NCBI GenBank assembly: GCA_030765065.1
Contig: CM060990.1
Coordinates: 411,317,198-411,381,197, forward strand
Direction of reading: 5' to 3'
Length of the DNA: 64,000 bases
DNA from: Deroplatys truncata
Taxonomy: Eukaryota; Arthropoda; Insecta; Mantodea; Mantidae
In this document: positions 12,745-24,043 of the stretch, one piece after another
Position numbering within the stretch: the stretch's first letter is position 1
Layout: every line of letters begins with the position of its first letter
Position numbers and translations under genes: made by a program
The notes under the pieces: generated by a model
Told to the model about the DNA's origin: nothing
The model's input: only the letters and a program-made list of their open reading frames with translations
Database searches by the model: none

Positions 12745-15220
12745 CCCTCCGTCAGGCGCGCGCTTTGGTAGAATGCCGTTAGTCGTGCGGGGCCTAGTAG
12801 ACCCGCGCTATATTTTTGTTGTTATTGTTTGTATTTTTGTTTTCTTTCGTTTATTTTCTTTTTTTTCCCCTGTTTTTACCTTTATTTAGATTAAGCGTAC
12901 AAGGCTTACATTAATAGGTATTATCTTACAACATAAAAATACAAGCTAAAATATGAGTACATATACGTTATAAATTGTATTACAGTAAGTATAAAGAAAT
13001 ACATTGCCATTTCCAGGTATACATACAACTTGTAATTTCAAATGTTCAGTTACTCAGATTCATCTACTATTTCACCCATGTTTTCCCCGACTAAGCAACT
13101 ATCGCATATAATTTTAGCATGTTTGCTCAAACACAGGGGGGTGTTGCATTTCCCACATGCATATTTAGTTTTGCAGTTCATTTTGTCTTTGTTGCTGGGT
13201 TCACATCGTTTCCTTTTCAATGTGCATAGTGGTGTATTTGACAATTCTTCTACGCCAGATTCTCCAGGTTTATAATTTGTCAAAAGTCCTTTCAAATCAT
13301 CGGATAGATTTGATGCTGTTGCTCTCCTTTGTAGCTGTTGCAACAGTAAAGCTAAAGATAGTGATTTCAAATACTCCTGCCTTGTGGAATATTTATTTTG
13401 GTTTCTAAGGAAGATAACCTTAGAATTAATACCTGCAATGTTCAAGATATGGTGAAAAATTACCATGGGCCACCTTCTCGTTGTTCTGGCTACATTGTAT
13501 GTAGCACACAATTTATCTACTGCATCAACTCCACATTTAGTGTCGTTGTAATGCAGGATTATTTCAGGCTTTTTCTCAGCACCTTCTGATAACTGTGTGG
13601 ATGAAACATGTAGACTTGAGAGCAAAACTACTGTTTTACGCTTTTTTGGAACATATGAAACAAGTGTTTCATTTTTTGTGAAGCCAAATATGTTTACGTA
13701 CTGTCTGCGATCTTTTGGAGAAGTGAAATTAGTGGGTAACTCCTTTTTGTTCTTTCGCACTGTACCGACGAAAGAAAGTTGTCTTTTGCGCAATTCATTC
13801 ACCAGCGATACACTGGTAAACAAATTATCTGCAGTAACGTTTCGTCCAGTGCCAGAGATTGGTTCAGTTAGTCTCAGTACTACAGCTTCTGCCGAGTTAG
13901 TTTGCAAATATGGTCCGTCCAGCTGCTGTCCACAATAAATCTCCATGCTAGTTGTATAAAACAGTTTTGCATCACTCAAACAGAATATCTTTATGCCATA
14001 CTTGTTTGGCTTGGATGGTATATATTGTCTAAAAGCACATCGACCACGAAATGCCGGCAACTGTTTGTCGACAGTGACATTTTGTCCAAGAGAATAATGG
14101 TTCTGAAAGTTGTTCAGAAACAATGTAAACATTTCTCAAACAGCCAATTTATCCAATCTTCGTCGCTGCAGTCTTGAGCTTTTGTCATCAAAGCGAATAC
14201 AGCGTATTAGAAAACTGAATCATTTTTGGACATAGCCATTCGGAATAGAAAAATTCCAAGATCGGTTCTCTAAAACTCGTGAATATTCTGGCGTCCACCA
14301 CGAAAAATTCCTGCCAGGTACAATAAGCCTAGGAAAGCTTTTATTTCTATTACATCTGTAGGTTTGCTGTCTCTTTCACAATCAAATTTGTGCTGCACAC
14401 TGCTAATGTAAGTATATGAGCTTTCAACAATCAAATCAACTATATCTTCGGTAACAATAAGGTTCCAACAATCAATTTCCATTTTCGCATTTTTGGCAGC
14501 TCCTATCACACCAGTAAGTTTGGTCAATATACTGTGAGCCCTTGTCTGTGTTATTTTCAAAGGTGTTTTTTTTTTTTTCATTTTCTTCCATCTCTTCCTG
14601 TGAATAACAACAGAATGTATTGTCAATAATAATAAGAAGAAGAAGAAAAAGAAGAAGAATTACTATGATACGCATATGATGTTACCTATAAAATACATGT
14701 TATCACACAAGCTGCTTTCATCGTCTTCCTCTTCATCTTCATGGTCAGTTTCTGAATCTAAAGATCTCATTTCGAGTTTATCTTCTGAATCAGAGTCATC
14801 TGATTCATATAAGTTGTCATCCAAGGCAAGGCATCATCATCGCAAAGTAGGCGATGTACTTCTTCCAAATTATTCAGATTTTGTAGATCGTACCTTTTAC
14901 TCGTATTCATGACGAAGCAGTAACAGCTCCTTGCAATAGTAAAGCAATATTGCATGAAAGCTAATGAGAAACAAATCTGTCAACAACATGTAACGAGAGC
15001 AGGCGCGCGGGGCCTGGTTGACCTGTGCGACACATAACTGCTGATTACTCATTCCTCCAGCCAAACAAATAAACAGATAAGGTTATCGCTGCAGCAAATA
15101 ATCGCACAAGGTGTAATGTTAGATGTCCTAGTCAGGTAATTGCATAGGTGCGTTCATTCAAAAATTATAACATTTATATAATGCCAGGGGTCTCTCAGGC
15201 CCCTAGCGACTGACGGAGGG
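12745..15220 (-). mobile_element. piggyBac element 1, complete ends
   Basis: A 2,476-bp piggyBac transposon is flanked by TTAA on both sides (12,741-12,744 and 15,221-15,224). Its terminal inverted repeats begin CCCTCCGTCAG. A related GGGGCCT...GACC motif occurs inside both ends (12,787-12,806; 15,007-15,022; inverted at 15,186-15,205) and may be a subterminal transposase-binding site. The transposase gene reads on the minus strand. The element sits inside the copia 3' LTR, so it is younger than that fossil. Confidence 0.95.
13050..14910 (-). pseudogene. piggyBac transposase 1, nearly full length
   Basis: This would be a cut-and-paste DDD transposase acting on TTAA sites. The start is taken as MNTSKRYDLQ at 14,910, then comes an acidic N-terminus (near 14,820-14,700). 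An apparent 88-bp intron (14,685-14,598) has a GT donor and a CAG acceptor; splicing yields the conserved GRDGRK box. The catalytic region keeps all three aspartates: NVTVDKQLPAFRG, GRNVTADNLFTS and YNDTKCGVDAVDKL. The C-terminus is a cysteine-rich zinc-binding domain (CGKCNTPLCLSKHAKIICDSC-like) ending at 13,050. Lesions seen: a frameshift in the acidic region, TGA at the Trp of GRDGRKW, slippage in an A-run, TAG after IHEF near 14,270, a frameshift near 14,215, and TGA just before MFTLFLNN. It is inactive as it stands, but the 360 C-terminal residues are open. Confidence 0.92.
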
Positions 15221-15409
15221 TTAAGCATTTTGCTTTTGTTCCTGTGGGACATTTGTCTTCAGTTGTTTATACAGTTGGTATGCTGGTTTTGTACCACAGA
15301 ACAGAGAAGACATGCAAAATGAACTAATACTCATCATCTTTTGTGCTTATCAAACCTCAATAAAAAGGCTCTGCTTTGGAAACGTGAATAAACGTTGTTT
15401 ATTTTTACA

Positions 15410-16300
15410 CTTTATCATTTAAGCATCAAGAATATATTTGTTTTTTATTGAATATCTGAGATAAACTAGATGCAATTATTACACCCAATAAAGCACCAAT
15501 ATTAATAATAACAATATGTGAATGAGTACATTAAATACAATTAAAAACCAAACACACCACTATAGCTATATCATTTCCTTAATCTTTAGAGAAGTAATTC
15601 ACTTTTGATAAACCTTATGTTTATATCTACTTAATCACCATCATGTTTTCATGCATCATTTTTAAAGACATGGACCTTCATGTTATCTATTATCTGCATA
15701 ATGGAGTTTTTTCATTCATTTCCAAAAAGAAATTAATGCCCCTTTAAACACAATGCACAAGAGCCATCAACAGTGCCTACCACAAGGAACAGCCCTGCCA
15801 TCTAGAGCGACAGCTAGGCATAAGACATTTCACTGCCTCATTTCACTTTTCATCTATAAAAATCTATTTTTGAAGTCAAATTTACAAAACTTGTAATAAT
15901 CACAAATACAACAGTTTTAGCCACTAGTTAAACATTACCCTGCTGTATTGTCATTTATATATTATCTACAGAATGAACCTACTAAATATATATTTAGAGA
16001 GGTACATTTTAGAGAAGTTTAAATTATTCATTGCTTTTGACTTAGGGCCTTTAATGTATTGAGAATATTTATTCAAATGTTTTCATAATGAGTTTTGTTT
16101 TCAGTAGCATTATACTCTGAAAGCAGTCTATGTAGGTTTTGTTTTTGGCTTACTGCTTTTTCATTAATATCTTGGTTTTGTACAAATTTTACTTCATTTT
16201 TTAAGTTCAGTAGGTATAGGTAGTATGGCATATATTCACATTGGAAGAGTCAGTACTTCTAAATGCTTAAAATACTATCTCTGCATGAAAATCCATAGCA
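15410..16300. other. AT-rich spacer without recognised features
   Basis: No open frame or motif here resembles a known family and no inverted repeats were seen. It separates the copia LTR from the mariner relic. Confidence 0.5.
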
Positions 16301-17207
16301 TGCCAGAATTTTTTTGTTTAATATTCTCAGTAAAATAAGATTTGTCCAACTACAAAATAAGCATCTGTCTTAGTGTCCAGCCCATCACTGTGTGAATCTT
16401 CATCCATCAAGCTATTTCTTCAGGTTTGGAAACAAAAGATAATAACTGTGAGTCAAATCCGGTGAATACGGTGGATGTGGAACCACTTGGAAGCAAAAGT
16501 AATGCGGTTTAGCAGCAACAATCCCAGATATGTGTGAAGGTGCACCATTGTGATTAAAGAGAACTTATTTTTCACAAGATGTGGATGTTTAGCCTGAATA
16601 GCATCCTTCACTTGGTCCAGTAGTGAAGTGTAATGCTCTCTGGTGATGGTTCTGCTCTTCTGAAGGTAGTCTGTGAGCACCACACCATGAGAATCTCTGA
16701 AAATCATATCCATGACTTTTCCTGTGGATGGAAACCATTTTTGCTTTCTTTGGTACACTCTTGTCATGCACTGTTTGGACTGCTCCTTCATCTCTGGCAT
16801 GTAATGATGAATTCATGTTTCATCTATTGCTATGAAATGCCAGAGAAGCTCAATGGGTGATATCGATAAAACTGAGCAATCTCTCAGGAGAAAACTCTCG
16901 AGACAAAATGGAGTAAACTATTCTGCAAGAGCAAAATCTCTGTTTTGTATCAATAAAGACTGTTTACGTGTGCAGAGCATTTTCTCCATACTGCTAGCAA
17001 TATACTCCACTTCCCTTATTGCATAAACAAACAACCGATGCAGCCAGAGTGACCATGCAGTGAGAAGACAAACATTTAGGTGTTAATCATTACGATGAGC
17101 ATTTCCGAAGAAGAGCCTGAGGTTTAATCTCAATCAGGTTTCATCGAAATCCTAAAAGAACATCCCGTGGTTTTTTAGAAAAATCCCACTTACCGGAAAT
17201 GAGGCAA

Positions 17208-17357
17208 AAAAAAAAAAAAATATATCAACGGCTTTAAAAGAAATAATGAAAATGTATAAGGTAAAATTTGGTTCTGACATAAAACCCACGTTACCGAGAT
17301 TCGAATTTGGGGCCTCTTAAATGGGAAGTAGGCATGTTACCACTACACTAACACAGT
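17208..17357 (-). repeat. tRNA-derived SINE inside Harbinger 1
   Basis: On the minus strand the head reads TTAGTGTAGTGGTAACATGC, an almost canonical A-box region, followed by the B-box ATTCGAATCTC. This resembles a Val/Gly-type tRNA head. It continues into a short AT-rich body that ends in a T-run (an A-run on the plus strand at 17,207-17,220). It is not a functional tRNA gene because the acceptor stem is missing. Confidence 0.65.
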
Positions 17358-17676
17358 CTTGAGAAACTTTTAAATAAAATGTATAAGAGAGTACATGTTT
17401 GCACTATATGCAAATTTAAAATTCATTCTGGAAGAAATTGTCGCACAAGTACTTTTTTAAACAAAAAAAGTGATTGTTTATAAATAAGATGTTTGAAAGC
17501 CCAGTGAGGTAATATTTGCCTACAAAATACACAAAAGAAATACAGCTTTTAAAGTTATTGCTATAGTAAAAGACCAAAATAATTTTAAAGCTAAAATGAG
17601 CAATGTATTTACAAATCCATATATTACTCACTTAATTTTGGAAGCCATGTATAATCTCAGCTATCTCGTCTCTTCT

Positions 17677-18600
17677 TCACTGCCCTCTTTCTCTGATACA
17701 TCCTACAGCTTCCCCTTCCCAAGCGTCTTCTTGATTATTGTTTACTTCAATTTTGAAATCTTCATCACTTAGATGTTTAGCCATATTATGCAGGACAAAA
17801 CAGCAGACAATAATGGAGGGAATCTTTTCTGTTGCTACTCTTATTTTGCCTTGGAGAATAGGAAAATGTTGTTTCACTTGACCAAAGCACCTTTCTATTA
17901 TGACACATTCCTTACTCAAGCAGTTATTGTAAGATCTCTGTTCTAGGGTAAGTACATTGCGATAGGGTGTCATGAGCCGCGGAGCAATTGCATATCCAAC
18001 ATCACCAAGAATTAAGGCATTTGCAAGATTTCCACACATAACCCTACAGGCATCTGAATTTGCCCATATACGTTAATCATGTACTGATCCAGGCCAGTAG
18101 CATCAACACTGGTAAACATTTCTTTAGAATCACATGTAGCCTGTACATTAATACTGGGAATGCCTTTTCGATTAATATAGTCATCTCCATGTATCTGGGT
18201 TTCTTAATCACAGCATGGGTGCAATCAACAGCTCCTATTGCAGCAGGGAACGTGTAACGCTCCTGCCATTCAGCTTCAGCAGTTTCAAGTTCATGGGTAG
18301 TTTTAGGGAACCTTATCCAAATATGCGCTTTTCTTAATATAGCATCCATAACATTATAAATTGTAAGGGACACTGTACTCTGACTCACACCAACATCTTC
18401 AGCCACACCAGTTTGAAATCGAGGATCTCCTATATAACGCAAAAAATTCTCATGTTTTCTTCCTTAGATAACACTCCTCCTCTTGTTTCATTGCCATCTT
18501 CTTCAAGGAAATGTTCCGCTAACCATCTCACATTTTCCTTTTCAAATCGGTAAAGTTGCTTATAGTTAAATAATAATGCGTCTTGCAGGGCTTATACACT
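17677..18600 (-). pseudogene. Harbinger transposase (HARBI1-like nuclease) 1
   Basis: This is a DDE nuclease of the PIF/Harbinger superfamily, which acts with a Myb/SANT-like partner to move the element. Reading leftward: an N-terminal segment near 18,550-18,450 (LYRFEKENV-like); a helix-turn-helix region (FQTGVAEDVGVSQSTVSL); first catalytic Asp in AAIGAVDCTHAVI near 18,240; a decayed stretch at 18,170-18,040; second Asp in LILGDVGYAIAPRLMTPYRN; third acidic residue Glu in VIIERCFGQVKQHFPIL. The two open parts (18,442-18,077 and 18,039-17,677) are separated by a frameshift and decay, so it is probably dead. No Myb/SANT gene was found within this element. Confidence 0.85.
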
Positions 18601-19457
18601 TTTATGCCACGAACAACCATCATGTACTCAGCAATCCTACTTAAAACTTGTTGCTCTATCAAGCAGGAGTCACCTACTGATATAGCTCCAATATTCGAGA
18701 GCAACTTCTCCCACAGAGGAGCAACTTATAATTCTTATTGATACGAAAGTGGAGAATACTGCTGCCAACCCAAGGTCACGGAGCAACATCCATTGGATGG
18801 GAATATTGCTCACGGAAGGAGTAAACTTTATTGATATGAATGTGAGCAATCTCTCCAGAATTGGAGCAAAAAGAAAACTCTCCGTTTTATTCATATCACC
18901 CAAAACAAGTCCATACATTGAGAAATTTTCATTTGAATGCATTTTTGGTCTGTTGTTAACTCAACACCCATCAAGCGGAAAGCTTTCTCATACACAAAAC
19001 TTTATTTAAATGTATGGACACTCCTATTGAGGTCTCTAAAAGCAACCAACTCATGTACCTTCAATTAGCAATAACTGAGTATGGCTTTGTGAATTTTGGT
19101 CACAATCTCATTGGTTGATACCCTGAGTGCTCATCATTTTGAATGGATATATGGCAATGCTTATTCAGCACACTTTTTAACCACTGAAAATAAAGGAGAA
19201 GAATCCTTTAATGTTGAATCTTACTCTTTTTGTATTTTCGTTGGAGCTAAAGTCTTCAAAACTAAGTACTTTATTACAGCTCATGCTTCAGTTTCATCCA
19301 TTTTGTAGAAAATGCTAACACTAGTTTGTTTACATGATCATCACAAACAAATTACTACACTTCCACATCTGAAATGTATACTCCAAAAGATTATACTTAA
19401 CAGATTTAATAGTAATTTGGACATCTTCACTTCTCTGAGTCAGGTCAAGAACTTTTA

Positions 19458-21271
19458 GGGCCGCTTGCAAAAACAATGTTTAGACAACGTTTAGTGCTAG
19501 ATGTTGTTTAACTCATTGCAAAAACGATGTTTAGTGCTAAACAGCATCTAAATAGTGTCCACGTTTACACACTGCATAACAGGTGGTTTAGATAGTGTTT
19601 AACCTTAAATGCCATTATTATTTCCACAATGTACAGAGCAAGAGCAGAGAAACAAGATGACGATTATGTGACTCTTTAATATCGCTGGACATATGAAGGA
19701 GTGTTACACCCAGAAAGGAAAAGAAGGGTGATAAGACTGTGAAGTATGCTCAGAGTCCGTTCTAATCCCTTAGAGCATTATACCTTAAGGGGATTCAAAG
19801 CAAGATTTAGGTGATAAATCCAGATGCATATTTGATTAAAGAAGTTATCTTAGAGCTAGTACATCTGTAACACTATTTGAACAAATTAAATTAATGCTTA
19901 TGCCTCTCGCATGCTGTTTCATTCTTCCTGTGTCTTCTTTCAACAGTTGTATGAGAAAAATATGCTATAACATGTGTTAAAATAATTTAGCCTCCTTCGC
20001 TAACTTGAACAACATTCAGTGCATGTGGCTTATAATAATATATTACAGCACAGTTTAGTATCCTTCCTCCCACTTTCATACATACAAGTTGGTTTCTTAT
20101 GGATGCAGAATTTTAATAGGAAGAAATGCTCTCTAGCTTTTTTCTATGTAATAAGCCAGACATTACCTAACCTCATTTTAATGTGATTTCATGCAGTGAG
20201 AGCAAATCTAATGTGGAGGTTATTATGAAGTATAAATCATTTATTTATTCAGCCTTTTGAACTAGTGGTTCGGTTTAGAAAGCCAAATTTAGAAGTATGC
20301 AGGCATGATAATGCATTGCTACACCTGTATGAAGCAAGCATGTATTACCTACTGCACACATAGTTATTTCGTTCATTCATTCTTGGTGTTAGGATTGAAG
20401 TAAAACAATTGGGTACCCTGTATGATGAGCTTCAAGAATATTTGTTATGCACATCCATAAAATCATAGGCTTTATGAGTTGAGCATTATTACCAAAAAAT
20501 ATTGGGAATATGCTGAATAAATAACACGTTTAATAACAAATTTTGACAATTCAAAAATTTCAGTGAATAGAGCCGAATTTATGACAAAGGACAATGAATC
20601 AGATGCTTAAGTTAGTATGAGCATTGGCAAACAGAATGCTGAAGATCCATTATAGTTCATCAAACTGGATGTGCTTACTAATAAGCCCTGATTTTTGTGC
20701 ATTTGCATTTGGCACCACATAATCGCATCCATATAGCGTTTTTCAGGTTAAATAAAGCAACTGCTTCAGTATTTTGGAATATATTTTTTACATAATGCAA
20801 ATTATTATGGCAACCTAATTTGTGCTTTGTCAGCTGTAAATTACGCTTAAATTTTTAAGTATGTGTTATTATATTTTACATGTTTATTTTTAAAGAGAGC
20901 ACTGGTTTGGCAATCTTCTACTTCAAACTCTCTTAATATATCCAAAAAGGTTTCTCTTTCAATAGTGCTGAAATGGTCTACTCGTTTAGACATTTTGCTT
21001 TCCACGCCGCTGGTAGAAAAATAACCATAGAAATTCCCCAAACCTTTCTTCCTCTGCTTCCGGAAACATATATGCTGCGTGGTGTTCAAACTCGAAAGCT
21101 TTAAAATGCGGTGTTGCCACGTTGTCTCATGGCAGATGGTGCTTTAAATGCTGCTTGGCTAAACACTGTCTAGACATGGATTTAGCAATGCAAAGTTAGA
21201 CAATATTTAGACAATGTTTAACTGAACAATGTTTAAGTCCCTAAACAGTGCCTCGTTTCTGCAAGCGATCC
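19458..21271 (-). mobile_element. PIF/Harbinger element 2, non-autonomous
   Basis: A 1,814-bp element is flanked by TTA (19,455-19,457 and 21,272-21,274). Its terminal inverted repeats match GGGCCGCTTGCAAAAAC against GGATCGCTTGCAGAAAC. Both ends carry many copies of GTTTAG/CTAAAC in either orientation. No DDE nuclease was found. The only coding trace is a SANT-like exon near the right end, so the element would need a transposase in trans. The interior is AT-rich and featureless. Confidence 0.8.
20880..20993 (-). pseudogene. Myb/SANT-like first exon of Harbinger 2
   Basis: MSKRVDHFSTIERETFLDIL, starting at 20,993, resembles the Myb/SANT-like DNA-binding protein encoded beside Harbinger nucleases. 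The frame stays similar to KNKH at 20,880 and then meets GTAAAATAT, which fits a splice donor. No second exon was recognised in the remaining 1.4 kb, so the gene is probably truncated. The open frame continues upstream without family similarity. Confidence 0.6.
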
Positions 21272-21274
21272 TTA

Positions 21275-23160
21275 GAATGCCCCTCAAATGTCACATGGAT
21301 GTATTATGAACACAATCTGCTGACTGGCTGGCTGATTGACTCACTGACTGACTGAAATGACCACTGAGCAGCTAAATTCAGGGTCAGAAGATGTAATAAT
21401 GTGATCTGCGATTTTTAAGCTACATATCTCATTGATCCTTGCATGTGAATGCACCAACAGCTAGAGGGATACTGACATCCTCAAGAGTGCATGTGTATGC
21501 TAAAAATAGTGGTGGCAGATGAATCAATCAAGGAACATATAAGTTTAAGTAGGGCAACCCCTTAATATTATACTAACAAATCTTACATGTTAGTTTACTC
21601 ATCTAACTCCTTGTGCTTAAGCTCCATTTTAAATAGCACTACACATAGAATAAGGTATTGTTTGTTTAGCTGAGTGTCATATTTTATATGAAGAGACTAC
21701 ACTTTTTGTTTACACTTTTTGTTTCTCTCAGTTCCTAGTTAAGGTTCACGTACAGCAGTAGGTCCGATAGGTTTCGAGGATAATCAGAGATTTTTATGTA
21801 CATACTTTCTAAATATGAAAGAAAATGAATAAGAAATGCATAGGAATTTTTGTTTACATAACACAGAAAATTCCTTATTTAATTGATGCACCTTGTGCAG
21901 CAAAAGCCACTGAATTAAGGACCAGACAAATGCATCCACACACTCAATTTCATAAAATATTTTATTGAAACTTAGTGGGCATAATGTAAAACTATTAATG
22001 CAAAAGAGCGATAAATTGCATATACTTCCAATTTATGGCAGAATATTTAAGGGAGCGCAGAGTTATCAAGTCCAATCCTTCAGAAATGTCAAACTGCATT
22101 TAATTTGGTATTATTCATTAATGTTTATGAATTTGAGCAGCTATATTAAAGTTATATTTTATCTTTAATTTATTTTGCTCACTTAAACAGTCAATGTTTA
22201 AAAAAATTAATGTTTTGCTCAATACCAGGAAATTCAATCATTAAAATATGCTCAACTTCATTTACTTTTTTTCTCAGAAATTATCAGCAGTACAGAATCA
22301 CAATTTTTCATGCACACCACTATGGATATAATAAACTGTGAAGTATAATAAACAGCTTAGGCCTATTAGCATAAGAGATTTCCTTCCCCACTTTTTGGAC
22401 ATCAAACACATGCAGAATAATTTTCATTTTATTAATCCAAATAGCATAATTTGCTCCTGAAAAGTATAACGTATATGCTTTCAAAATGTATTTTGTGCAC
22501 TGTACAAGTATGCAAAGTTTCATTTCTGTGGCTTAAATAGTTTCTGAGATAAAAGCACATAAGTATACAAAAATGTACTTTATGAAAGTTAAGTTTAAAG
22601 AACAGCAGTGTGCCACAGCCACTTAAATGGGAATGTATGGTATTTAAAATGACATTTGGATAATTGCAAGTGTTCCAGACCCCATAAAGTACATATTTTC
22701 TTGAACTGGAAGGTTTCATATGTTAAGGATAAAACTAAAAAAGTGCCACTTTTGACCATTTCAGAATATACTGTCCCTTAAACTAATTTATCTAAAAAAC
22801 ATGTTTTTGTAGTAAAGTTTGTTTGAAGAGGAAAATAAAACACACACACATAGGCACGGGCATGTGCATGCGCACACTGTACTACAGAATTCAACTAACA
22901 AACTTTCAGGGGTTACGTAATGATTTTAATTTGAATATTCGTATTGATAAATGCAAATAAATAAAGACTTGATATGAATGCAGTACGTATTTCCACCCCA
23001 AAATAGTTAATTTCTATTCCACAAGTGCAAAAATAGCTACCACTGCAGTATTTTAAAAGTTATAAGCCTTACTTTTTCCGGAAAAATGTTCCATCAGCAA
23101 GGGCAAGTGCACCACTGACACCTCATCTTTCATGTGGTAAATCATGCATAGAGACAAACA
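21275..23160. other. AT-rich spacer
   Basis: A run of GACTGACTGGCTGGCTGATT-like repeats lies near 21,310-21,355 and a CA-rich patch near 22,838-22,880. Several open stretches (for example 22,432-22,719 minus) show no motif. No element boundary was recognised. Confidence 0.4.
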
Positions 23161-23174
23161 TCAGTTAGTTGTAG

Positions 23175-23400
23175 TAATAGTGCAGCTATTAGCATGCTCA
23201 GCTGTGGATCTGGTGGTGCTGGGTTCAAGTCCCATACAAGCAATTAAACTTTCTTTTTCCAGACAAAAAAAGGGTACTGAGATATCCTATACTGGCCCTG
23301 AACCCATGATTGGAATCAGTACATGTGCTGCCAAAACCTCGGTAAAAGCATGGATTAGGGCAAAACACCAATTCAGGTAGCAAACTTATCCTGGATAAAG
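23175..23400 (+). repeat. tRNA-like SINE relic
   Basis: TTAGCATGCTCAGC (A-box-like) is followed by GGGTTCAAGTCCC, a good B-box, at 23,221-23,233. The sequence to about 23,400 would be the body. The family differs from the six-copy SINE elsewhere in the window. No duplication was found. Confidence 0.45.
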
Positions 23401-23499
23401 ACAAGCCGGGAAACTGGCCTTAGGTCCATGCAACACTCTTTCCTCATCTCTCCTGAGATTGGATAGAACATGAATAAGGAAGGTAGTTAAATTAATTTC

Positions 23500-23830
23500 T
23501 GAACATTTCCACTTTAGGAAACATCTATGTAAAGTAGGACTCTACAAGGATGAACCCGTTTGGAGAATGTGCAAAGAGGATGAGGAAACTGCCTCGCACG
23601 TCCTCTTTAACGGCCCATTCCTAGCAAGAAAGAGACTTTTTCCATAACCAGAGAAGATTTAGGAATGGAAGCTAACAATGCAACCAAAATACTGCAACTT
23701 GGTCAGGGAGCAGATTTTGGGAAACAATGAAAGCATCCTTTCCAATGGAATTGCACAATAATCCTTTTAGGCTGAAATGCTGGAGGTGGATAAAACTCCA
23801 ACAAAAACCCCCTGTCATCTAATCTAATCT
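23500..23830 (+). pseudogene. LINE C-terminal relic (post-RNase H zinc region)
   Basis: Translation gives RKHLCKVGLYKDEPVWRMCK, then EDEETASHVLFNGPFLARKR. This is the Cx2CxnHx4C-type C-terminal segment that follows RNase H in Jockey/I-group ORF2 proteins. The frame breaks soon after. Only this segment is recognisable, so it is a truncated or eroded LINE. Confidence 0.65.
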
Positions 23831-24001
23831 TGTTTTTACAACAGCTGAATGGAGTGAACCCAATTTTAATTCCTTGCATTCATTTCAAAGCTTAAGTACA
23901 TTATATGGAGGTATTCACATGGAATGTTTGAACATATTGAATTGGAAGAATTTCATTTTTCTTGTACATATATTGTAAGAGAAAATAGGCAGGAATTAGG
24001 T

Positions 24002-24012
24002 GTGCGTGTGCC

Positions 24013-24042
<30 letters not shown>
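24002..24042 (+). repeat. GT microsatellite
   Basis: A TGTG-rich run with a pure (GT)n core near 24,018-24,042 lies just upstream of the Tc-like transposase relic. No function is implied. Confidence 0.9.

Positions 24043-24043
<1 letters not shown>

Larger units (their letters stand above)
9126..15408 (+). mobile_element. Ty1/copia fossil with a piggyBac inside its 3' LTR
   Basis: This is a broken copia element. Only about 37 bases of the 5' LTR remain (9126-9162). A gag remnant lies at 9170-9540. Protease appears as DWYIDYGASSHVI near 9640, and integrase at about 10,200-10,760 (ILSDNGGEFDN, LAPYTP-like, KPRVKHM). Reverse transcriptase spans about 11,220-12,080 (ARAIPCKWVYKIK, YKARLVVMGFSQ). 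RNase H spans about 12,230-12,680 (SDADFGS, STTEAEVIAASE). The 3' LTR starts TGTCCAATAAG at 12,726, is interrupted by a 2.48-kb piggyBac, and resumes to about 15,408. Roughly ten or more breaks are present, so it is old, and older than the piggyBac. The 3' boundary is approximate. Confidence 0.9.
16854..18902 (-). mobile_element. PIF/Harbinger element 1
   Basis: A 2,049-bp element has terminal inverted repeats beginning TGGGTGATAT, extended by a near-match ATAAAAC a few bases in. Flanking triplets are CAA and AAA, a possible degraded 3-bp target duplication. Both ends hold repeated short motifs (GAGCAA, CTCTC, GGAGTAAAC, ATTGATA), probably subterminal binding sites. It encodes a HARBI1-type nuclease on the minus strand and interrupts the mariner relic. 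Confidence 0.85.
16300..19301 (-). pseudogene. mariner transposase relic, split by a Harbinger
   Basis: This is a degraded Tc1/mariner transposase reading right to left. The N-terminal part lies at 19,301 to about 18,905: start MDETEA at 19,301, then AVIKYLVLKTLAPTKI, IVTKIHKAIL, LKVHEL and VLCMRKLSA. The C-terminal part lies at 16,853-16,330: IAIDET, MPEMKEQSKQC, PSTGKVMDMIFRDSHGVVL, PHPPYSPDL. The gap is exactly the Harbinger at 16,854-18,902. The first catalytic Asp (IAIDET) survives. The second is Asn (NHNGAPSH) and the third is Tyr (THSYYLLFPNLKK), so a D,D34D triad is gone. Multiple frameshifts and stops are present and no terminal inverted repeats were recognised. Confidence 0.8.

Noticed and set aside
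17285-17357. Possible tRNA gene on the minus strand
   Set aside because: The internal promoter boxes fit, but the acceptor arms do not pair and the sequence runs into a T-rich body inside a Harbinger.
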